Shown piece by piece: positions 24,921 through 33,323 of a stretch of 64,000 nucleotides of DNA. The stretch comes from Clostridia bacterium (GTDB taxonomy: Bacteria > Bacillota > Clostridia > Oscillospirales > SIG627): assembly GCA_017440805.1 (NCBI GenBank), contig JAFSGN010000016.1:1-64000 (forward strand). The letters are read 5' to 3'. The notes under the pieces were generated by a model. It ran no database searches and was not told the origin of the DNA. It saw nothing but the letters and a program-made list of their open reading frames with translations. The position numbers and the translations under genes are program-made. Numbering within the stretch: the first letter of the stretch is position 1; each line of letters begins with the position of its first letter.

Positions 24921-26369
24921 CTATTTTTTTCGGTTCCAACTTGACGGAAACATAAAAATTACAATTGGGAAAATTTCAAGTCTTCCCATAAGCATTGCTA
25001 AAGACAAAACTATCTTTGAAAGGTTGGAAAACTCCGAGTAGGATGCCATCGGACCCGCAAACGAAAACCCAGGACCCACATTGTTAAAGCAGGTTACCGT
25101 AACGCTTACTGCAGTTTCAAAATCAAAAGGTTCCAGGGATACAATAAAAAGCAAACCAACCAAAAACATCATGTATACTGCAAAATAGTTTGCTATGTTT
25201 CTTTGTGTATGTTCTTCAACCTCTTTTCCTTCAAAACGAACTGTTGAAATTGAGCGGGGATGGATGAGATGCCTTACTTCCCGTGCAATCATTTTGAACA
25301 GTATTACCACTCTCGACACTTTCAGACCGCCTGCAGTAGAACCGGCACATCCGCCGATAAACATTAAAACAAAAATAATACCCTTTGAGAATGTGGGCCA
25401 CAAATTAAAATCGGCAGTTGAATATCCTGTAGTGGTAGTAATTGAAGTCACATTAAAAAAAGACGTTCTTATTGTTTCGGATAATGATGAGTACATAGGT
25501 GAAATATTTATTGCAATTGCTGAAGTTGCAATTATTATCATACAAATATACACCCAAAGTTCCGTACTTTTAAGTGCAAATTTTCCGTGCTTTGTGCAAA
25601 TGAGATAATACAGATTAAAGTTGACTCCGAATAACAGCATAAATACACCTATTACCCACTGAATATACGGAGAATATCCTGCTATACTGTCGGATTTTGT
25701 TCCAAATCCGCCCGTACCCGCCGTGCCAAGGGAATGAACAACACTCTCAAAAAAATTCATTCCGCCTGCCCAGAGCATTATAATCTGAACGACAGTCATA
25801 ACAATGTAGATTATATATAAAATTTTGGTCGTATCTTTTGCTCTTGGCATAAGTTTTCCCACAACAGGACCGGCCATTTCCGCACGCAGAATGTGTATGG
25901 AACGCTCAGTGAAGTTTGTCGCAAACGCAATGATAAACACCAACACACCCATACCGCCTATCCAGTGAGTAAAACTGCGCCAGAAAAGGATACCGTGGCT
26001 TAGTGCTTCCACATCGGGAATAACAGATGCACCCGTTGTAGTAAATCCGCTTACCGATTCAAAAAGTGCGTCAATATATGACGGTACTTCCCCGCTTAAA
26101 AAAAAGGGCAAAGAACCAATGAAAGAAGAAACCAGCCAGGAGAGAGCGACAATCAAAAAACCTTCCTTGGCATATATGGTACGGTCATGCTTACGGCATA
26201 AGATGTGCAACACAATGCCCGTCACCAGTGAAATCAGAGCAGTTACAAGAAATGAGATAAATGTATTTTCACGATATATAACAGAAACCAGCATAGGCAG
26301 CAACAATATCGCAGCAAGAATTTCGAGCAACCGTCCGATAACGCCAAAAACCAATTTGCTATTCATCAT
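24921..26369 (-). CDS. trkH: Trk-type potassium uptake membrane subunit
   Basis: The 482-residue polytopic protein has the TrkH/KtrB four-fold pore pattern: SGFTTTGAS, SLGTAGTGGFGT, SITTTTGYST and CFNNVGPG are the four selectivity-filter loops, each centred on Gly. It takes up K+ across the membrane together with TrkA. Start at 26369 follows the TrkA stop by 10 bases, with GAAAGGAC as RBS located in the TrkA end; a second ATG follows directly. Confidence 0.94.
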   Translation of the reverse strand: MMNSKLVFGVIGRLLEILAAILLLPMLVSVIYRENTFISFLVTALISLVTGIVLHILCRKHDRTIYAKEGFLIVALSWLVSSFIGSLPFFLSGEVPSYIDALFESVSGFTTTGASVIPDVEALSHGILFWRSFTHWIGGMGVLVFIIAFATNFTERSIHILRAEMAGPVVGKLMPRAKDTTKILYIIYIVMTVVQIIMLWAGGMNFFESVVHSLGTAGTGGFGTKSDSIAGYSPYIQWVIGVFMLLFGVNFNLYYLICTKHGKFALKSTELWVYICMIIIATSAIAINISPMYSSLSETIRTSFFNVTSITTTTGYSTADFNLWPTFSKGIIFVLMFIGGCAGSTAGGLKVSRVVILFKMIAREVRHLIHPRSISTVRFEGKEVEEHTQRNIANYFAVYMMFLVGLLFIVSLEPFDFETAVSVTVTCFNNVGPGFSFAGPMASYSEFSNLSKIVLSLAMLMGRLEIFPIVIFMFPSSWNRKK

Positions 26370-26379
26370 TTTAGTCCTT

Positions 26380-27741
26380 TCAATGTTTAATGATATCGCC
26401 AAGGTCGTCTAACTGCTGCCCCGCAGCAATGACAACAACCCGGTCTCCCGGCAATATAACATCAGCACCGGTAGGTATAATTGGTTTTTTACCGCGTACA
26501 ATTCCCGCTACGAGAATATTGGGCTTTAAATTAAGGGTTGTAAGTGAAACTCCGGCATAAGCGAAATCTTCACGCACTTTGAATTCTGAAACTTCCGACT
26601 TTCCGTCCATAAGTTTGTAGAGGGTTTCCATTTTGCTTCCGATAGAGTTTTTCAGTGCCCTGACATATCTTGAAACAACATTTGTCACTGTTTTCTGAGG
26701 GGAAACAATGCACTCGATTCCCAAGCCCTCAGCAGTTACGGCAAGGTCAGAACGATTAATTTTAGCTACAACCACCGGTACTTTTTGCTCCTTTGCAAAA
26801 AGACAGCAGAGAATATTTTCCTCATCGGTACCGGTCAGTGCAATAAATGCGTCAGACGATGCTATCCCCTCTTCCTTGAGTATTTCATACTGCATACCGT
26901 CGCCGTGTATAAGTACGGCACTGGGCAGGGCGTTTGAAAGTTCAACACATCTTTGAGCATCTCTTTCTATTATTTTTACATTGACACCGATATTTATAAG
27001 TTTCTGTGCAAGATAAAATGTGGACCGTCCGGCACCCATTATAATTACACTGCGGGGATTTTTCTGAAATGTTCCTATATTTTTGAGTAATTTGAGAATT
27101 TCGTTATGAGATGCGGTAATTCCGATTTTATCCCCTGTTTTCAATTCAAAATCTCCGCTTGGGATATATGCTTCATCCCCACGGACAACATAGCATATCA
27201 GAAATTTTTCACTGTATTTTTTTCTGAGTTCGGACAGTTTTATACCAACAAAAGGAGACTCTTCTTTAATGATTATCTCCACTATTTCAAGATTTCTGCC
27301 CGAAAATGTTTCTACCTTTACGGCAGACGGAAACTTAAGTATATTATATATCTCATGTGCAACCAGCATTTCCGGGTTCAATGTCACGGATATATTCATA
27401 TTCTGTTTAAAAAACACAAGGCTGTCATCATTGTATTCAGGGTTGCGTATTCTCGCAACAGTATGTCTTGCGCCAAGTTTTCGTGCAAGATAACAAGCAA
27501 GCATATTCAACTCATCCGAATCGGTTACCGCCACAAAAAGTCTTGCCTCGGAAACACCTGCTTCCAGCATGGTGTCGGAATCAATGCCATTTCCGCAAAG
27601 GCCTATTACATCATGAAGGTTAAAAATTTCCTCTACAACTTCGGGATTTTTATCAATTGCCACGATATCGTGTCCCTCACCCGCAAGTGCACCGATAAGG
27701 GTATTTCCCACTTTACCGCAGCCTAAAATTACTATTTTCAT
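26380..27741 (-). CDS. trkA: Trk system NAD(H)-binding regulatory subunit
   Basis: The 453-residue cytoplasmic protein has two tandem RCK units. The first Rossmann motif is ILGCGKVGNTL (5-15), and the second is IIMGAGRSTFYL near the middle. Each is followed by a TrkA_C domain (ESPFVGIKLSEL and FAYAGVSLTTLNL regions). It gates TrkH in response to nucleotides. Start is placed at 27741 (MKIVILGCG) with GGAG eight bases upstream; a longer frame reads through the promoter at 27791-27819. First gene of the trkAH operon. Confidence 0.94.
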   Translation of the reverse strand: MKIVILGCGKVGNTLIGALAGEGHDIVAIDKNPEVVEEIFNLHDVIGLCGNGIDSDTMLEAGVSEARLFVAVTDSDELNMLACYLARKLGARHTVARIRNPEYNDDSLVFFKQNMNISVTLNPEMLVAHEIYNILKFPSAVKVETFSGRNLEIVEIIIKEESPFVGIKLSELRKKYSEKFLICYVVRGDEAYIPSGDFELKTGDKIGITASHNEILKLLKNIGTFQKNPRSVIIMGAGRSTFYLAQKLINIGVNVKIIERDAQRCVELSNALPSAVLIHGDGMQYEILKEEGIASSDAFIALTGTDEENILCCLFAKEQKVPVVVAKINRSDLAVTAEGLGIECIVSPQKTVTNVVSRYVRALKNSIGSKMETLYKLMDGKSEVSEFKVREDFAYAGVSLTTLNLKPNILVAGIVRGKKPIIPTGADVILPGDRVVVIAAGQQLDDLGDIIKH

Positions 27742-27790
27742 ATATTTTTCTCCTGTCCCAATCATAAACCAAAACTGTAATGCACAACAA

Positions 27791-27819
27791 AGTATACCAT
27801 ATTTTTTGAAAATAATCAA
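27791..27819 (-). promoter_or_regulatory. Sigma-A promoter of trkAH
   Basis: Minus strand: TTGATT (27814-27819), 17-base spacer, TATACT (27791-27796). The leader is about 45 bases. Confidence 0.75.
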
Positions 27820-27865
27820 GTAATTACTTTTCGTATTATAAAATATATTATCATCGGAGGGTTCA

Positions 27866-28483
27866 ATGAAAGTATTAATAATCAACGGAAGTCCGAAAAA
27901 AAACGGAAACACTGCTTATGCCATAAATGAAATGGTAAAAGTCTTTGAGAAAAACGGAGTGGAAACCGAAATTGTTCATATAGGAAACAAGTCTGTTTCC
28001 GGCTGTATCGGTTGCCGTAAATGTGCCGAAACAGGAAAATGTTCATTTGACGATATTGTAAATACCACATCGGAAAAACTTATCTCCTGTGACGGACTTG
28101 TATTGGCAAGTCCCGTGTATTATGCTTCGGCAAACGGAACACTGATATCATTTCTTGACAGGCTTTTTTACAGTTCACACTTTGACAAAACAATGAAAGT
28201 GGGGGCCTCTGTTGCCGTTGCACGAAGAGGAGGGCTTTCCTCAACATTTGACCAGTTGAACAAATATTTTACCATAAGCGGTATGCCGGTTGCCTCAAGT
28301 TCATACTGGAACAGTGTTCACGGCCGTGTTCCCGGAGATGCAGAGCAAGACCTTGAGGGTTTGCAAACTATGCGGATACTGGCGGAAAATATGACATTTC
28401 TAATGAAAAGTATTGCTCTCGGCAAGGAAAAATACGGTCTTCCTCAAAAGGAAGAAAAAATATTTACAGGTTTTATAAGGTAA
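27866..28483 (+). CDS. Flavodoxin-fold NAD(P)H-dependent FMN reductase / iron-sulfur flavoprotein-like
   Basis: The 205-residue protein opens with the flavodoxin-like MKVLIINGSPKKNGNT FMN-phosphate loop. A cysteine cluster C47-x2-C50-x2-C53-x5-C59 follows in GCIGCRKCAETGKC, typical of the iron-sulfur flavoprotein branch. ASPVYYAS gives the flavin-ring loop. It probably transfers electrons or reduces quinone-like compounds; the partner is unknown. RBS CGGAGGG precedes the ATG; the HAD gene follows after 3 bases. Confidence 0.85.
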   Translation: MKVLIINGSPKKNGNTAYAINEMVKVFEKNGVETEIVHIGNKSVSGCIGCRKCAETGKCSFDDIVNTTSEKLISCDGLVLASPVYYASANGTLISFLDRLFYSSHFDKTMKVGASVAVARRGGLSSTFDQLNKYFTISGMPVASSSYWNSVHGRVPGDAEQDLEGLQTMRILAENMTFLMKSIALGKEKYGLPQKEEKIFTGFIR

Positions 28484-28486
28484 ACT

Positions 28487-29047
28487 ATGAGAGTTTTTGA
28501 TTTTGACAACACGATTTATAAAGGCGAAAGTGTTCTTGATTTTTATTTGTTCAGTATAAAATACAATCCCGCCGTTCTTAAATATTTCTTCATTGTAATC
28601 TATCATACACTCAGATACAAATCAGGCAAAACAACCCTTGAAAGTCTCGAAAATATTATAAAAAAACATGCAAAAGGCTATCTTTCGTCTTTTGACGATA
28701 TTGATAAAATTGTTTGCGGTTTCTGGGACAAAAATTTTTCAAAAATCAAGAAATGGTACACTCCGCGCAGTGACGACATTATTATTACCGCTTCTTTTGA
28801 CCTTATAATGACCGAACTTTTCAGGCGTCTTGACCTTACAGATTCTTTATGTTCCATATTTAACCGAAATACAATGGAAATTGAGTATATAAATTTCAGT
28901 ACCAACAAGAAAATTAAATTTATTGAAAAATTCGGAAATGTGTCTGTTGATGAATTTTACACTGACAGCATGTTTGATACACCTATGATACAATTAGCAA
29001 AAAAAGCATACTTGGTCAAGGGAAACAGAATAACACAAATAAGATAA
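28487..29047 (+). CDS. HAD-IB family phosphatase-like protein
   Basis: The 186-residue protein has HAD motif I DFDNT (D4 nucleophile, D6 acid), motif II near ITASF, motif III Lys in TNKKIKF, and motif IV TDSMFDTPM. The cap (about 15-90) is helical, as in SerB-like HAD-IB enzymes. The substrate is unknown. It is co-transcribed with the flavoprotein (3-base gap) and ends at a strong terminator. Other HAD-IB phosphatases act on phosphoserine, histidinol phosphate or lipid phosphates. Confidence 0.8.
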   Translation: MRVFDFDNTIYKGESVLDFYLFSIKYNPAVLKYFFIVIYHTLRYKSGKTTLESLENIIKKHAKGYLSSFDDIDKIVCGFWDKNFSKIKKWYTPRSDDIIITASFDLIMTELFRRLDLTDSLCSIFNRNTMEIEYINFSTNKKIKFIEKFGNVSVDEFYTDSMFDTPMIQLAKKAYLVKGNRITQIR

Positions 29048-29085
29048 AAAACATTCGGCTGATAATCAGCCGAATGTTTTTTTCA
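29047..29085. terminator. Bidirectional terminator between convergent genes
   Basis: A 13-bp perfect inverted repeat AACATTCGGCTGA with a TAA loop (29050-29078), flanked by A and T runs, between the HAD gene (plus) and the ThyX-like gene (minus). Confidence 0.88.
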
Positions 29086-29706
29086 GTCTTTTATTTTTAT
29101 AAGTAAATCCGCGTACGGTAAACTGTCAATGACATCACAGAAAACATGCCACTCATCAAGTTTGTGGTGCCGTCTTGAGTAATAAATATTAATCAGATTT
29201 TCGTAATTCATTGTGCAGGTACGCATCTGATTATAACTTGACGGTAAAAGTTGAATAAGGTCATACCAATCCGATTTTTCCTTGGTTTCAACATATTTCA
29301 GGCGTACATTTTCCATATCCGAAACATATTTTTTAAAGATTTCAAGAGACGACGGAGTCAATTTGTCGCACGAAAAATCACTCATTTCAAACGGCTTTGA
29401 GTGTATTTTGTGCATGGTACTTGTAGAGTTTGCAACTGTTGCAACCTTATATGTATCATATTCTTTCCACCAATAAAGGGGTGCTGTAATATCCATGCTT
29501 ACAAATATCTGTCTTAAAAATTTACGATGGTCGGCTGTACCTGCACGGCACAACTTATTGGCAAGAGAAATATCGTTTTCACCCAGAACATAGTTGCCGT
29601 TTTCATCATAAAAACTGTCGCTCTTTGCCCAACTGTTCATCGGATTTCTTGCTCCTCTGACAGCGTTCTCCAGATTCATTACTGATATTCTTTCAATTTT
29701 CAGCAT
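29083..29706 (-). CDS. ThyX-like protein lacking the canonical RHR motif
   Basis: The 207-residue protein has RKFLRQIFVSMDITAPLYWW followed by YKVATVANSTSTMHKI, which aligns by eye with the region of flavin-dependent thymidylate synthase that carries RHRxxSxNxxSxR. The order SxxNSxSxM is kept in part but RHR is absent, so it is probably not a working thymidylate synthase. I recall similar proteins in many Firmicutes listed as hypothetical or ThyX-like. Start at 29706 is preferred because AGAGGTGGG lies six bases upstream; the upstream TTG overlaps the SGNH gene. Confidence 0.6.
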   Translation of the reverse strand: MLKIERISVMNLENAVRGARNPMNSWAKSDSFYDENGNYVLGENDISLANKLCRAGTADHRKFLRQIFVSMDITAPLYWWKEYDTYKVATVANSTSTMHKIHSKPFEMSDFSCDKLTPSSLEIFKKYVSDMENVRLKYVETKEKSDWYDLIQLLPSSYNQMRTCTMNYENLINIYYSRRHHKLDEWHVFCDVIDSLPYADLLIKIKD

Positions 29707-29723
29707 ATTATCCCACCTCTTTA

Positions 29724-30353
29724 TCAATCTTTATTTTTATTTATAATATAATCCGCAATATATTTTCCCTGCTGATTTTCATATTTTTCATGGTAGTGTA
29801 TGTGGTCTCTCACTGCACTTATTCCCATTGCTTTTGTAAAGGAATATAAATCAATAACCGGTATACCGTTTTTTAACACAACTCTTTGTGCAATTTTATT
29901 GTATTCTTCCAAATCGTGGGGGCGGCGTACTATCTCACCGTTTTTTATTATGTTACCCATAGAATTGTGCACTTCATCATATATCGGCGTTGAATTTACA
30001 AAATAAACCGATGCACCTGTATTTTTCAGTATATCACATATCTGTATGAGGTTATCTTCATACTGTTGTTTTTCAATTTGTATTTTTTCTTCCATCCAGT
30101 TGTATTTTATATCCTGCAAACCGCAGTTGAAAATTATTATATCACAATCCGGGCATTTATCTTTATATTCACTCTCAACACAGGAAAGCAACTCTCCGCT
30201 GTCTACACAAATTTCGCCTTCAAGACAGTCATTGTGCTTTGAATGTATGGGAATTTCCTTAAAAATCACACTGTAGCCATCGCCAAGATGCTCTGCAAAT
30301 GATTTTTTGTATCCGTATGCTATGTCATCACCAAGTATCAGAAGTTTTTTCAT
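29724..30353 (-). CDS. SGNH/GDSL-hydrolase-fold protein with Ser replaced by Asp
   Basis: The 209-residue protein shows the SGNH layout: block I LILGDDIAYGY (residues 5-15), block III-like FNCGLQDIKYNW, and block V RDHIHYHE carrying the Asp-x-x-His pair. Block I should read GDS with the nucleophilic Ser; here the Ser position is Asp. The remaining dyad is kept. No signal peptide, so cytoplasmic. Either the enzyme uses another nucleophile or it is a binding protein. Lies 17 bases upstream of the ThyX-like gene and 19 bases after tcdA, so the minus-strand genes from 32.9 to 29.1 kb form one run. Confidence 0.75.
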   Translation of the reverse strand: MKKLLILGDDIAYGYKKSFAEHLGDGYSVIFKEIPIHSKHNDCLEGEICVDSGELLSCVESEYKDKCPDCDIIIFNCGLQDIKYNWMEEKIQIEKQQYEDNLIQICDILKNTGASVYFVNSTPIYDEVHNSMGNIIKNGEIVRRPHDLEEYNKIAQRVVLKNGIPVIDLYSFTKAMGISAVRDHIHYHEKYENQQGKYIADYIINKNKD

Positions 30354-30372
30354 GTTTATTTCTTTCTTCGGA

Positions 30373-31110
30373 TTAATATGAGTTTTTCAAAATGTCCTTT
30401 ATAACCTCGCCCGCACAAATAAAACCTGCAACCGGAGGAACAAAAGACATACTTCCCGGTGTTTGCTTTTTATAAAATTCAACCGGTTTTGTGTCATCTG
30501 TTTCTATAGGTTTCGACGCCTGTTCTGTGGAATATACGACTTTAAGACTGTCTATTCCTCGTTTTTTCAGTTCCCGACGCATAACCCTCGCCAAAGGACA
30601 GTAAGAGGTGTTTTTTATATCGGTAACAACAAACATTTCGGGGCAGAATTTATTTGCAGTTCCCATGCAACTTATAAGAGGGATTCCATACTCACGGCAT
30701 TTCCCGGCAATGAGCAGTTTAGACGATACCATATCTATTGCGTCAACCACATAGTCAATGCATGAAAAATTAAATTCTGTTTCCTCAACATAGAAGAAAT
30801 TATACAGCACTACTTCTATATCAGGATTTATTTCAATCAACCGAAGTTTCGCAGCCTCTACCTTCGGCATATCGACAGTTTTATGGGTTGCAATAAGTTG
30901 TCTGTTAATATTGGTAACACTCACTTTGTCGCCATCAATTATGCTTATTTTCCCAACACCGCCGCGGGCAAGTGCCTCCACAACCGCCGAGCCGACTCCG
31001 CCGACACCAAACACCGCCACATGTGAATTTTGCAATTTTTTAAGTGAGTTATCCCCCACCAGCATTTTTATACGGGAAAACTGCCCGTTATTTTCATTAC
31101 TGTTCTGCAT
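30373..31110 (-). CDS. tcdA: tRNA threonylcarbamoyladenosine dehydratase (TcdA/CsdL-like E1 enzyme)
   Basis: The 245-residue E1/ThiF-fold protein has nucleotide-binding FGVGGVGS (34-41), NINRQ with the adenylation Arg, DAIDMV, and the TcdA-specific C-terminal QTPGSMSFVPPVAGF. It cyclises t6A to ct6A in tRNAs using ATP. Start at 31110 (MQNSNENNG) overlaps the end of the LTA-synthase-like gene by 14 bases; a start at 31134 is possible but has no RBS. Confidence 0.9.
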   Translation of the reverse strand: MQNSNENNGQFSRIKMLVGDNSLKKLQNSHVAVFGVGGVGSAVVEALARGGVGKISIIDGDKVSVTNINRQLIATHKTVDMPKVEAAKLRLIEINPDIEVVLYNFFYVEETEFNFSCIDYVVDAIDMVSSKLLIAGKCREYGIPLISCMGTANKFCPEMFVVTDIKNTSYCPLARVMRRELKKRGIDSLKVVYSTEQASKPIETDDTKPVEFYKKQTPGSMSFVPPVAGFICAGEVIKDILKNSY

Positions 31111-32872
31111 AATTTTTTCCGTTAACACGGTCATAAGTAAGTATTTTCAATATATCTGTGCCTTCTGAAGCAATTACGGGGGAATAAATGGGGCACAACT
31201 CTTTCTGAGAAATAACTGCTCTTACAAAACTGTCTCCCACTCCTGAATATTCCGCCAATATACACGGGAGATAGAAAGAGGAAATTTTAGGCTGATTTGA
31301 TACCTCAAAATCGTAATTATTCCATATCAGATAATGTTGTTCGTACAACAGGTCACAATTAAGTTCATTTATTCCCAGACGGCCGTAAACACTTCCGGGG
31401 TCCGAGAAAAACGGGTAATGGTCACCCACAAACAAAACTATGGTCGGCTCATCAAAACTCTTCAATTGGTCAGTCAGCCATCTGAGGTCTTCGCCGCTTA
31501 TTTTTATTCCTTCAAAATAATTAAATTCTTCCTGTCTGCCCTCTCCGTAAGGCATGTGATTCTGCATAGTTGTAACATGGATATAGTCCCGGGTATCTGT
31601 TTCTTTCATTCTCCAGATAACCTCTTCCATTGCTGAGCGGTCACTGATAAAATTGTGATAATATCCGTATGTCTGTGTACCTTCAGCACGGTCCAGATTC
31701 AGAAGTTCATCAGAAAGATACACCGACATATCCTCATCAAACATCAGTTGGTCAAATCCGAAATTTCTGTAATAATCATTTCTTTCGTAAAAACTTTTAC
31801 TGAACGGATGAATAAAGGAGGTTGAATATCCGTTTTCCGAATAGAGAGACGGTATGCTTTTATATTCTTCACCCTTTTTGAAAAGTGATAACGGAGAAGC
31901 AGGATTGCCCTGTGATTCCATTGGCAGACCAAACATTAACTCAAACTCAGTTCTTACGGTGCCTCCGCCAAATGTAGGTACGACACAAATTCCCGAAGTA
32001 CTTTCAGAAAGTACTTCATCAAATGCATCATATGTTCCGTCAGGTATAGTTTCACCGGAATCCGGATATTTATCAAGAAGATGCCTGAAATCGGCAAAAG
32101 ATTCACTCATTATAACAACAACATTCGGCTTATCAGATGTTTCAGGACCCAGTACTCCCTGCATCTGCTGAATTATGGCATCAATTGCATTTTCACTGTA
32201 ATCATCAGGTCGTACCGGACCGGAATTAAAGACCTGGTTTATATTTACGGCGAGATTTGCAATAAGATAGTTGTTAGAAAAGCGTCTGTTTTCCTGGAAT
32301 GTATTTTTTGTATATTCAGAATTAATTTCCGCTGCCCGTGCCACAACATGAAAGTAGGAGGAAACAAGACCCGCAAAAACCATAAGAAAAATACCCATAG
32401 ACGCTGCGTATCGTATGCTTCTTTTTACGCAAATTCCGGAATCTGAAATAAAAAGAACTGCAAGATATACTATTGAAACAACCGCTATAACAAACAGAGT
32501 AACATTGAATGACAAATTTGCAAACGCAGCCACATCTGTAACATTTTTTGTAAGTGCCAGGTCAGTAATTACAAAATGCGAACCGCTTACACTGTATTTA
32601 TAATATTCAATACATGAAAAAAGATAGAAAACCGCAAAACATATTGTACCGCTTATCCACACTTTTTTTACTACCAAAGTCAGAACCGAGAACAGTCCCC
32701 CGAGCAAAAGTACATCAAAAATAAATATTCCCGTATTTTGGCGTATAAGTGCAGAAAGACTTCCGAAATTCTGGAGATGTCCGAACTCACACGCCATAAC
32801 AAGATATATGGGGAACAATATGTATAACAATGTCTGAATCCACACTGGAAATTTAATATATCTGAACTTAAT
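31097..32872 (-). CDS. LTA-synthase-like phosphoglycerol transferase / sulfatase-fold membrane protein
   Basis: Five N-terminal membrane segments (about 1-165) precede an extracellular alkaline-phosphatase-fold domain. Its motifs are VIMSESF (metal-binding E), SESTSGICVVPTFGGGTVRTE with candidate nucleophile Thr, SFIHPFSKSFYERN, and FVGDHYPFF (Asp-His ligands). It matches LtaS-type enzymes that move glycerol-phosphate from phosphatidylglycerol, a substrate link with the GDPD and PAP2 genes. The promoter at 32897-32925 predicts transcription start near 32890, downstream of the first in-frame ATG (32908). The SD AGAGGTGG (32885-32878) points to AUU at 32872 (591 residues), with GTG at 32881 as the alternative. 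Confidence 0.88.
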   Translation of the reverse strand: MKFRYIKFPVWIQTLLYILFPIYLVMACEFGHLQNFGSLSALIRQNTGIFIFDVLLLGGLFSVLTLVVKKVWISGTICFAVFYLFSCIEYYKYSVSGSHFVITDLALTKNVTDVAAFANLSFNVTLFVIAVVSIVYLAVLFISDSGICVKRSIRYAASMGIFLMVFAGLVSSYFHVVARAAEINSEYTKNTFQENRRFSNNYLIANLAVNINQVFNSGPVRPDDYSENAIDAIIQQMQGVLGPETSDKPNVVVIMSESFADFRHLLDKYPDSGETIPDGTYDAFDEVLSESTSGICVVPTFGGGTVRTEFELMFGLPMESQGNPASPLSLFKKGEEYKSIPSLYSENGYSTSFIHPFSKSFYERNDYYRNFGFDQLMFDEDMSVYLSDELLNLDRAEGTQTYGYYHNFISDRSAMEEVIWRMKETDTRDYIHVTTMQNHMPYGEGRQEEFNYFEGIKISGEDLRWLTDQLKSFDEPTIVLFVGDHYPFFSDPGSVYGRLGINELNCDLLYEQHYLIWNNYDFEVSNQPKISSFYLPCILAEYSGVGDSFVRAVISQKELCPIYSPVIASEGTDILKILTYDRVNGKNYAEQ

Positions 32873-32896
32873 TACTACCACCTCTTCTACTAAAAT

Positions 32897-32925
32897 ATTA
32901 TACAACATTTTTTGTTGTGTGTCAA
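32897..32925 (-). promoter_or_regulatory. Consensus sigma-A promoter of the LTA-synthase-like gene
   Basis: Minus strand: TTGACA (32920-32925), 17-base spacer, TATAAT (32897-32902). Its position excludes the ATG at 32908 as the start codon of the gene below it. Confidence 0.88.
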
Positions 32926-33018
32926 TATATCTGAAAATTATTCTATGGGCAAAGACGGAGTAAGTGCATATATGGGTATTATTTACTTATAAATAAAAGT
33001 ATTACAGTGTAAGAAACA

Positions 33019-33060
33019 AAAAACCACGGAGAGATTCAGAAATGAATCTCTCCGTGGTTT
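33019..33060 (-). terminator. Terminator of tRNA-Glu
   Basis: A perfect 18-bp stem (33021-33038 with 33043-33060) with GAAA/TTTC loop, followed on the minus strand by TTTGTTTCTT, directly behind the tRNA gene. Confidence 0.9.
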
Positions 33061-33061
33061 A

Positions 33062-33133
33062 TGACCCGTACGGGAATCGAACCCATGTTTTCGCCGTGAG
33101 AGGGCGATGTCTTAGCCGCTTGACCAACGGGCC
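33062..33133 (-). tRNA. tRNA-Glu (anticodon CTC)
   Basis: The minus strand folds into a 72-nt tRNA: acceptor GGCCCGT/ACGGGTC with discriminator A, D-arm with TTGGTCAAGCGGCTAAGAC, anticodon stem TCGCC/GGCGA with loop CTCTCAC (CTC), and T-arm GGGTTCGATTCCC. CCA is not encoded. It has its own consensus promoter and terminator. Confidence 0.95.
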
Positions 33134-33149
33134 GTATTATTGCCTGATT

Positions 33150-33178
33150 ATTATATCACTTTTAAGGGGAAATGTCAA
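33150..33178 (-). promoter_or_regulatory. Consensus sigma-A promoter of tRNA-Glu
   Basis: Minus strand: TTGACA (33173-33178), 17-base spacer, TATAAT (33150-33155), about 17 bases before the mature tRNA 5' end. Confidence 0.88.
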
Positions 33179-33264
33179 TAGTTTTTTCTTTTTTATTTTC
33201 CGGTTTTGTTTTTTCTTTACTCGTTGCATAATATACTCCGCAAAAATCTCCGAATTATGATATG

Positions 33265-33298
33265 TGCCCCCTTTGCCGTTTTTTCGGCAAAGGGGGCA
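33265..33298. terminator. Terminator-like hairpin after the histidine operon
   Basis: A perfect 14-bp stem TGCCCCCTTTGCCG with its complement and a 6-base loop, 25 bases after the hisIE stop codon. It lacks a strong U-tract on the minus strand, so termination efficiency is uncertain. Confidence 0.65.
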
Positions 33299-33323
33299 TA
33301 TTATTATGGCTATGAAATGTATT

